DNA from: Planctomycetota bacterium
GTDB taxonomy: Bacteria > Planctomycetota > UBA11346
Assembly: GCA_013816645.1 (NCBI GenBank)
Contig: JACDEC010000156.1
Span: forward strand, 1-6,943
Length of the DNA: 6,943 nucleotides
Direction of reading: 5' to 3'
The notes under the pieces are model-generated. The model worked only from the letters and a program-made list of their open reading frames with translations. It did no database searches and had not been told where the DNA came from. Position 1 is the first letter of the stretch. Each line of letters begins with the position of its first letter. A program made the translations under genes and the position numbers. Positions 6,703-6,943 of the stretch are shown here, in pieces.

Positions 6703-6706
6703 GCGA
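6692..6706. other. Short hairpin at the convergent glpK/glpD ends
   Basis: TCGCC (6692-6696) and GGCGA (6702-6706) pair around a GGGTA loop that includes the first two bases of the glpK stop. No T-run follows on either strand, so it is at best a weak or Rho-assisted terminator. It is the only structure seen at the junction apart from GATTG/CAATC (6708-6712, 6721-6725). Confidence 0.25.
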
Positions 6707-6714
6707 AGATTGGG

Positions 6715-6943
6715 TCAGGGCAATCGCGCGGGATGACTGGGCTGATCGAGCGCCGCGATCTCATTGGCGATCCGGGTTCCACTCCACCCGAGTTCGCGCG
6801 CGATGCGTTCGGCGACCGGACGGATCCACGCGGGGTCGTGGCGCGCGAGGATCGCCAGGGGGACCCGTCGTCGCAGCACGTCGCGCAGGCTCATGGCCAT
6901 CTCCTGGCGCACCGCGTGCACCGCTTCGGCGGCGCAGAATGGA
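6715..6943 (-). CDS. glpD: Glycerol-3-phosphate dehydrogenase, C-terminal end (5' part outside window)
   Basis: The minus strand encodes about 76 residues running in from the right edge, beginning PFCAAEAVHAVRQEMAM, and ending at a TGA (complement of 6715-6717). The pattern AEAVHAVRQEMAMSLRDVLR followed by a helical tail with ARELGW and IANEIAAL is that of the C-terminal helical domain of the FAD-dependent aerobic glycerol-3-phosphate dehydrogenase GlpD. In family members this corresponds to the AVRxEMAxTLxDVLxRR block. GlpD oxidises glycerol 3-phosphate to dihydroxyacetone phosphate at the membrane and feeds electrons to quinone. The GTG at 6919-6921 is internal, because the frame stays open to the window end. 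The gene converges on glpK with 12 bases between stops. In the position of the usual RRT of this family it reads RRRVP, a minor variation. The glpK neighbour strongly supports the call. Confidence 0.85.
   Translation of the reverse strand, partial: PFCAAEAVHAVRQEMAMSLRDVLRRRVPLAILARHDPAWIRPVAERIARELGWSGTRIANEIAALDQPSHPARLP

Noticed and set aside
6919..6921. GTG as a true start of a small 68-residue minus-strand gene
   Set aside because: The frame continues upstream to the window edge with residues that fit GlpD, so this is an internal codon of a truncated glpD.
1..6943. Mobile element, CRISPR array, tRNA or rRNA
   Set aside because: No transposase or integrase motifs, no regularly spaced direct repeats beyond the two-copy module, and no tRNA-like cloverleaf or rRNA sequence was recognised on either strand.

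Overview
The window is uniformly GC-rich, densely coding bacterial DNA. Its gene content (a FadB/FadJ-type beta-oxidation protein, a long VLCAD-like acyl-CoA dehydrogenase, glpK and glpD) fits a GC-rich proteobacterium. A gammaproteobacterium of the Xanthomonadales/Lysobacteraceae type is the best guess, from protein style and not from any marker gene. No RNA gene, CRISPR array, integrase or insertion sequence was seen, and no gap exceeds 150 bases.

Layout, left to right. (1) Bases 1-691 hold the C-terminal third of a FadB/FadJ-type multifunctional 3-hydroxyacyl-CoA dehydrogenase, cut by the left edge. (2) Nine bases later comes a 662-residue acyl-CoA dehydrogenase (701-2689). (3) A 144-base gap (2690-2833) carries two diverged copies of a module, each made of a 15-base block followed by a hairpin with a TGC loop, and then a third TGC-loop hairpin. 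The same gap is spanned by a 48-codon reading frame that starts just after the dehydrogenase stop and ends in an ATGA overlap with the next gene. (4) 2834-5209 encodes a 791-residue protein joining an N-terminal PlsC/PlsB-type acyltransferase to a C-terminal alpha/beta hydrolase with a complete Ser-Asp-His triad. (5) Glycerol kinase glpK (5233-6702) follows 23 bases later. (6) The 3' end of glpD lies on the minus strand (6715 to the right edge), tail to tail with glpK with 12 bases between them.

The five larger genes read as one lipid-use neighbourhood. The first two run fatty-acid beta-oxidation. The fusion protein can plausibly both attach acyl groups to a glycerol backbone and hydrolyse acyl esters. 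GlpK and GlpD take the released glycerol to glycerol 3-phosphate and then dihydroxyacetone phosphate. That functional link is inferred from order and families; the individual family calls are strong. The most unusual items are the acyltransferase-hydrolase fusion with an HX4E instead of HX4D motif, and the structured repeat/small-ORF junction in front of it. Nothing here proves a wholly new system.
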